Source: Clostridia bacterium (GTDB taxonomy: Bacteria > Bacillota > Clostridia > Oscillospirales > Acutalibacteraceae). Taken from it: 8,670 nt of DNA. Shown piece after piece: positions 5,002 through 8,670 of the stretch (position 1 is its first letter; each line of letters opens with the position of its first letter). Location of the stretch: the NCBI GenBank assembly GCA_024404065.1, contig JAKSQR010000058.1, forward strand, positions 1 to 8,670, written 5' to 3'. The position numbers and the translations under genes were made by a program. The notes under the pieces are model-generated. The model was not told the DNA's origin. It worked only from the letters and a program-made list of their open reading frames with translations, and made no database searches.

Positions 5002-8000
5002 ATGGCCAGAAAAAAATTAACCATGGATGGTAACACAGCAGCTGCTCACGTTAGCTATGCGTTTACCGAGGTTGCTGGTATTTATCCCATCACACCTTCA
5101 AGCCCCATGGCAGACTATGTTGACCAGTGGTCAGCAGACGGAAGAAAGAACATCTTCGGCACAACCGTAAAGGTTGCTGAGATGCAGTCCGAAGCAGGTG
5201 CAGCAGGTACCGTTCACGGTTCACTTGCAGCTGGTGCTCTTACCACCACATACACAGCTTCTCAGGGTCTTCTTCTTATGATCCCCAACATGTACAAAAT
5301 CGCTGGCGAGCTCCTTCCCTGCGTATTCCACGTATCAGCTCGTTGCGTAGCTTCACACGCTCTTAACATCTTCGGTGATCACTCAGACGTATATGCTTGC
5401 CGTCAGACCGGTTTTGCTATGCTTGCTGAAACAAATCCCCAGGAAGTTATGGACCTTGGTGCAGTTGCTCACCTTGCAGCTCTCAAGGGCAGAGTTCCCT
5501 TTATCAACTTCTTTGATGGTTTCCGTACATCACACGAAATCCAGAAGATTGAAATCTGGGACTATGAAGATCTTGCAGAAATGTGCGATATGGATGCTGT
5601 TGATGCATTCCGTAAGAGAGCTCTCAATCCTGAGAGACCTGTTATGCGTGGTTCACACGAAAACGGTGATATCTTCTTCCAGCACAGAGAATCCTGCAAC
5701 AAGTATTATGACGCTCTTCCTGAGATCGTTGAAGAATACATGGGCAAGGTTAATGCAAAGCTTGGTACTAACTACCAGCTCTTCAACTACTATGGTGCTC
5801 CCGATGCTGATAAGGTTATCGTAGCTATGGGTTCAATCTGTGACGTAGCTGAAGAAGTTATAGATTACCTCACCGCTAAGGGTGAGAAGGTTGGTCTTGT
5901 TAAGGTTCGTCTTTACAGACCTTTCTCAGCAGCAAAGCTTGCTGCAGCTATCCCTGCTACAGTTAAGAAGATTGCTGTTCTTGACAGAACAAAAGAGCCC
6001 GGTTCACTTGGCGAGCCTCTCTTCCTTGATGTTGTTGCTGCACTCGCTGCAGAAGGCAGACAGGATATTAAGGTTTGCGGTGGCCGTTATGGTCTTGGTT
6101 CAAAGGATACTCCTCCCGCAAGCGTATTCGCTGTATACAACGAGCTTGCTAAGGATGCTCCTAAGGCACAGTTCACAATCGGTATCAACGATGACGTAAC
6201 AAACCTTTCACTCGCTGAGGAAGCTGCTCCCAATACAGCTGCTGAAGGCACAATCGAGTGCAAGTTCTGGGGTCTCGGCGGTGACGGTACAGTTGGCGCT
6301 AATAAGGACTCTATCAAGATCATCGGTGACCATACTGACAAGTACGTTCAGGCTTACTTCCAGTATGACTCAAAGAAGACCGGTGGTATCACAATCTCTC
6401 ACCTTCGTTTTGGTGATGAGCCCATTAAGTCCCCCTACTACATCAACAAGGCTAACTTCGTAGCTTGCTCACAGCCCTCTTACGTTGAAAAGGGTTATAA
6501 GATGGTTAACGACGTTAAGCCCGGCGGTGTATTCCTTATCAACTGCCAGTGGGACGAAGCTGAACTTGCAACAAAGCTCAATGCTGAAACAAAGAGATAC
6601 ATTGCAAATAATGACATTCAGCTTTACACAGTTAACGCTATTGACATGGCTGCTGAAATCGGCCTTGGCAAGAGAACTAATACAATTCTTCAGTCCGCAT
6701 TCTTCTCACTTTCTAAGGTTCTTCCCGAAGCTGAAGCTATCGGCTACATGAAGGAAAAAGCTCAGAAGTTCATGAAGAAGGGTATTGAAATCGTTCAGAT
6801 GAACGAAAAGGCAATTGATGCTGGTGCTACAGCATACAAGAAGATTGAAGTTCCTGCTGATTGGGCAAATGCTGTTGATACAACTGAGGCTGTTGCTTCT
6901 GTTGGCGCTGCTGCTCTTGTTAGCCAGGTTGACTCCATCATGAAGCCCGTTGGTCTTATGAATGGTGATTCACTTCCCGTTTCTGCATTCGTTGGTTACG
7001 AAGACGGTACATTCCAGCAGGGTGCTGCTGCTTATGAGAAGCGCGGTGTTGCTGTTATGGTTCCCGAGTGGAATGCAGAGAGCTGTGCACAGTGTAACAA
7101 GTGTGCTTATGTTTGTCCTCACGCAACAATCAGACCTTATTGCCTTACTGACGAAGAAGCTGCTGCAGCACCTGCAAATGCTAAGATCGTTGATAAGAAG
7201 GCTGGTAAGGGCAAGGGTGTTTACAAGTATGCTCTTGCAGTTTCTCCCCTTGATTGTATGGGTTGTGGCGTATGTATCGGCGTATGTCCCACAAACTCAC
7301 TCAAGATGGTTTCAAGAGAATCACAGGATGAGCAGCAGCCCGTATTTGATTACATGGTAGCTAACGTTTCTGTTAAGAATGAAGTTGCTGACAATACCGT
7401 TATCGGTTCTCAGTATAAGACTCCTCTTCTTGAGTTCTCAGGCTCTTGCGCAGGTTGTGCTGAAACATCTTACGCTCGTCTTATTACTCAGCTCTTCGGC
7501 GACAGAATGTACATCTCAAACGCAACAGGTTGTTCATCAATCTGGGGCGGTCCTGCAGCTACATCTCCCTACACTGTAAATAAAGAAGGTCACGGTCCTG
7601 CATGGGCTAACTCCCTCTTTGAAGATAACGCAGAGCATGGCTTTGGTATGTACCTTGGCCAGAACGCAATCCGTAACAGCCTTATTGACAGAGTTAAGTG
7701 CATCACAGAGAGCGAATGTGCTCCTGAAGACGCAAAGGCAGCTGCACAGGCTTACCTTGATACTCTTGATGACGGCGTTGCAAATGCAGAGGCTACAAAG
7801 GCTCTCGTTGCAGCTCTTGAAGGCAAAGATTGCGATAACTGCAAAGCTATCCTTGCAAACAAAGAATACCTTGCTAAGAAGTCCGTATGGATCTTCGGTG
7901 GCGACGGTTGGGCATACGATATCGGTTTCGGTGGTGTTGACCATGTTCTTGCTTCTGGCGAAAACGTAAACATCATGGTATTCGATACCGAAGTTTACTC

Positions 8001-8544
8001 AAACACAGGCGGTCAGGCATCAAAGGCTTCTAACATCGGTCAGGTTGCACAGTTTGCTGCAGCTGGTAAGGCTGTTGCTAAGAAGAGCCTTGCTGAAATC
8101 GCTATGAGCTATGGTTACGTTTACGTAGCACAGATCGCTATGGGCGCTGATCAGAACCAGACTATCAAGGCTCTTGCAGAAGCAGAAGCTTACAATGGTC
8201 CTTCACTTATCATCGCTTATGCACCTTGCGAAATGCACTCAATTAAGGGTGGTATGACTAACTGCCAGGCTGAAATGAAGAAGGCTGTTGACTGCGGTTA
8301 CTGGAATATGTTCCGTTACAACCCCGCACTCAAGGCAGAGGGCAAGAATCCATTCACAATTGATAGCAAGCCCGCTACAACAAGCTACAGAGACTTCATC
8401 ATGAACGAAGCTCGTTACTCATCACTTACACGTAAGTTCCCCGAGAGAGCAGAAGCACTCTTCACAAAGGCTGAAGCAACTTCAGTTGAAAGATATGCTC
8501 ACCTCCTCAAGCTTAAGGAACTCTACGCTCCCGATGCTGAGTAA
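5002..8544 (+). CDS. nifJ: Pyruvate:ferredoxin (flavodoxin) oxidoreductase
   Basis: Oxidises pyruvate with CoA to acetyl-CoA and CO2 and passes electrons to ferredoxin (or flavodoxin), the central step of anaerobic fermentation; cytoplasmic, oxygen-sensitive. The 1180-residue single chain carries all fused domains: pyruvate/TPP domain I with T31 (YPITPSSP), E64 and R114; domain II with IVAMGS (273-278) in the open 256-415 region; the gamma-like domain III (about 416-625); a ferredoxin domain with CxxCxxCxxxCP at C695/C698/C701/C705 and C752/C755/C758/C762; and TPP domain VI with GDGW (967-970), EVYSNTGGQ (997-1005) and proximal-cluster cysteines C816, C819, C844 and C1076. It lacks the extra C-terminal domain of the 1232-residue Desulfovibrio enzyme. 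AGGAGG lies 8 nt before the ATG; tandem TAA codons end the gene. Codon use is strongly biased (CTT, GCT, AAG), suggesting high expression. It stands alone between promoter and terminator. Confidence 0.98.
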   Translation: MARKKLTMDGNTAAAHVSYAFTEVAGIYPITPSSPMADYVDQWSADGRKNIFGTTVKVAEMQSEAGAAGTVHGSLAAGALTTTYTASQGLLLMIPNMYKIAGELLPCVFHVSARCVASHALNIFGDHSDVYACRQTGFAMLAETNPQEVMDLGAVAHLAALKGRVPFINFFDGFRTSHEIQKIEIWDYEDLAEMCDMDAVDAFRKRALNPERPVMRGSHENGDIFFQHRESCNKYYDALPEIVEEYMGKVNAKLGTNYQLFNYYGAPDADKVIVAMGSICDVAEEVIDYLTAKGEKVGLVKVRLYRPFSAAKLAAAIPATVKKIAVLDRTKEPGSLGEPLFLDVVAALAAEGRQDIKVCGGRYGLGSKDTPPASVFAVYNELAKDAPKAQFTIGINDDVTNLSLAEEAAPNTAAEGTIECKFWGLGGDGTVGANKDSIKIIGDHTDKYVQAYFQYDSKKTGGITISHLRFGDEPIKSPYYINKANFVACSQPSYVEKGYKMVNDVKPGGVFLINCQWDEAELATKLNAETKRYIANNDIQLYTVNAIDMAAEIGLGKRTNTILQSAFFSLSKVLPEAEAIGYMKEKAQKFMKKGIEIVQMNEKAIDAGATAYKKIEVPADWANAVDTTEAVASVGAAALVSQVDSIMKPVGLMNGDSLPVSAFVGYEDGTFQQGAAAYEKRGVAVMVPEWNAESCAQCNKCAYVCPHATIRPYCLTDEEAAAAPANAKIVDKKAGKGKGVYKYALAVSPLDCMGCGVCIGVCPTNSLKMVSRESQDEQQPVFDYMVANVSVKNEVADNTVIGSQYKTPLLEFSGSCAGCAETSYARLITQLFGDRMYISNATGCSSIWGGPAATSPYTVNKEGHGPAWANSLFEDNAEHGFGMYLGQNAIRNSLIDRVKCITESECAPEDAKAAAQAYLDTLDDGVANAEATKALVAALEGKDCDNCKAILANKEYLAKKSVWIFGGDGWAYDIGFGGVDHVLASGENVNIMVFDTEVYSNTGGQASKASNIGQVAQFAAAGKAVAKKSLAEIAMSYGYVYVAQIAMGADQNQTIKALAEAEAYNGPSLIIAYAPCEMHSIKGGMTNCQAEMKKAVDCGYWNMFRYNPALKAEGKNPFTIDSKPATTSYRDFIMNEARYSSLTRKFPERAEALFTKAEATSVERYAHLLKLKELYAPDAE

Positions 8545-8564
8545 TAAATAGCATAAATAATCAG

Positions 8565-8597
8565 CTCCCCTTCACCACGGTGAAGGGGAGTATTTTT
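8565..8597 (+). terminator. Strong Rho-independent terminator of nifJ
   Basis: CTCCCCTTCACC (8565-8576) and GGTGAAGGGGAG (8579-8590) are perfectly complementary, giving a 10-12 bp GC-rich stem, followed by TATTTTT. It begins 20 nt after the nifJ stop codon. The remaining sequence to 8670 is AT-rich with no gene or clear promoter. Confidence 0.95.
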
Positions 8598-8670
8598 GCA
8601 TTTCAGACTAAGTTGTAAAAATATTATCACTAAATTTTACAGGTGTATTTTGTAATAACTTACAGTATAA

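Noticed and set aside
5375..5824. Plus-strand out-of-frame open frame of 149 codons inside nifJ
   Set aside because: It falls in an alternative frame of the PFOR domain I coding region, with no initiation signal and low-complexity Leu/Ser-rich translation typical of a shadow frame.
7537..7976. Minus-strand open frames of 135 and 74 codons opposite nifJ, and similar frames opposite rny and thrS
   Set aside because: They overlap clearly functional coding sequence, show no recognisable domain or ribosome binding site, and are explained by the codon bias of the real gene on the other strand.
8598..8670. Possible promoter in the AT-rich tail (TTTACA-like box and a terminal TATAA)
   Set aside because: The boxes are about 24 nt apart, too far for sigma-A, and the -10-like element is cut by the window edge.

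Overview
The window looks like an ordinary chromosomal segment of a low-to-mid GC anaerobic Clostridia-type Firmicute, with a general resemblance to Ruminococcus/Oscillospiraceae gut or rumen bacteria. The grounds are the adjacent rny and ymdB genes, a T-box leader in front of thrS, a homodimer-type pyruvate:ferredoxin oxidoreductase, consensus sigma-A promoters, AGGAGG-type ribosome binding sites, and AGA/CTT/GCT-rich codon use. The genus call is inference from style and protein sequence; no search was run.

Layout. Minus strand, positions 1-2434: ymdB (metallophosphoesterase, its C-terminus cut off by the window edge) lies downstream of rny (ribonuclease Y). Although the two are neighbours in the same direction, a hairpin terminator after rny and a good sigma-A promoter before ymdB separate them, so they look like two transcription units. 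rny starts at TTG, has its own promoter, and carries a leader of about 130 nt that can fold into a long hairpin beginning at the predicted first nucleotide. Plus strand, positions 2548-4842: a perfect-consensus promoter, a complete threonine T-box leader with mutually exclusive antiterminator and terminator, thrS (threonyl-tRNA synthetase) and a terminator. Plus strand, positions 4926-8597: promoter, nifJ/por (pyruvate:ferredoxin oxidoreductase, all catalytic and cluster-binding residues present) and a strong terminator.

How it fits together. The window holds RNA turnover (RNase Y and its customary neighbour YmdB), tRNA charging under uncharged-tRNA control, and the central fermentative step that makes acetyl-CoA and reduced ferredoxin. 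Each gene appears to be its own transcription unit. I see no mobile element, CRISPR array, toxin-antitoxin pair, defence gene or uncharacterised gene. The points most worth checking are non-coding (the rny 5' leader, the exact T-box specifier, repeats upstream of nifJ) and one active-site motif variant in ThrRS. I found no convincing new biological system.
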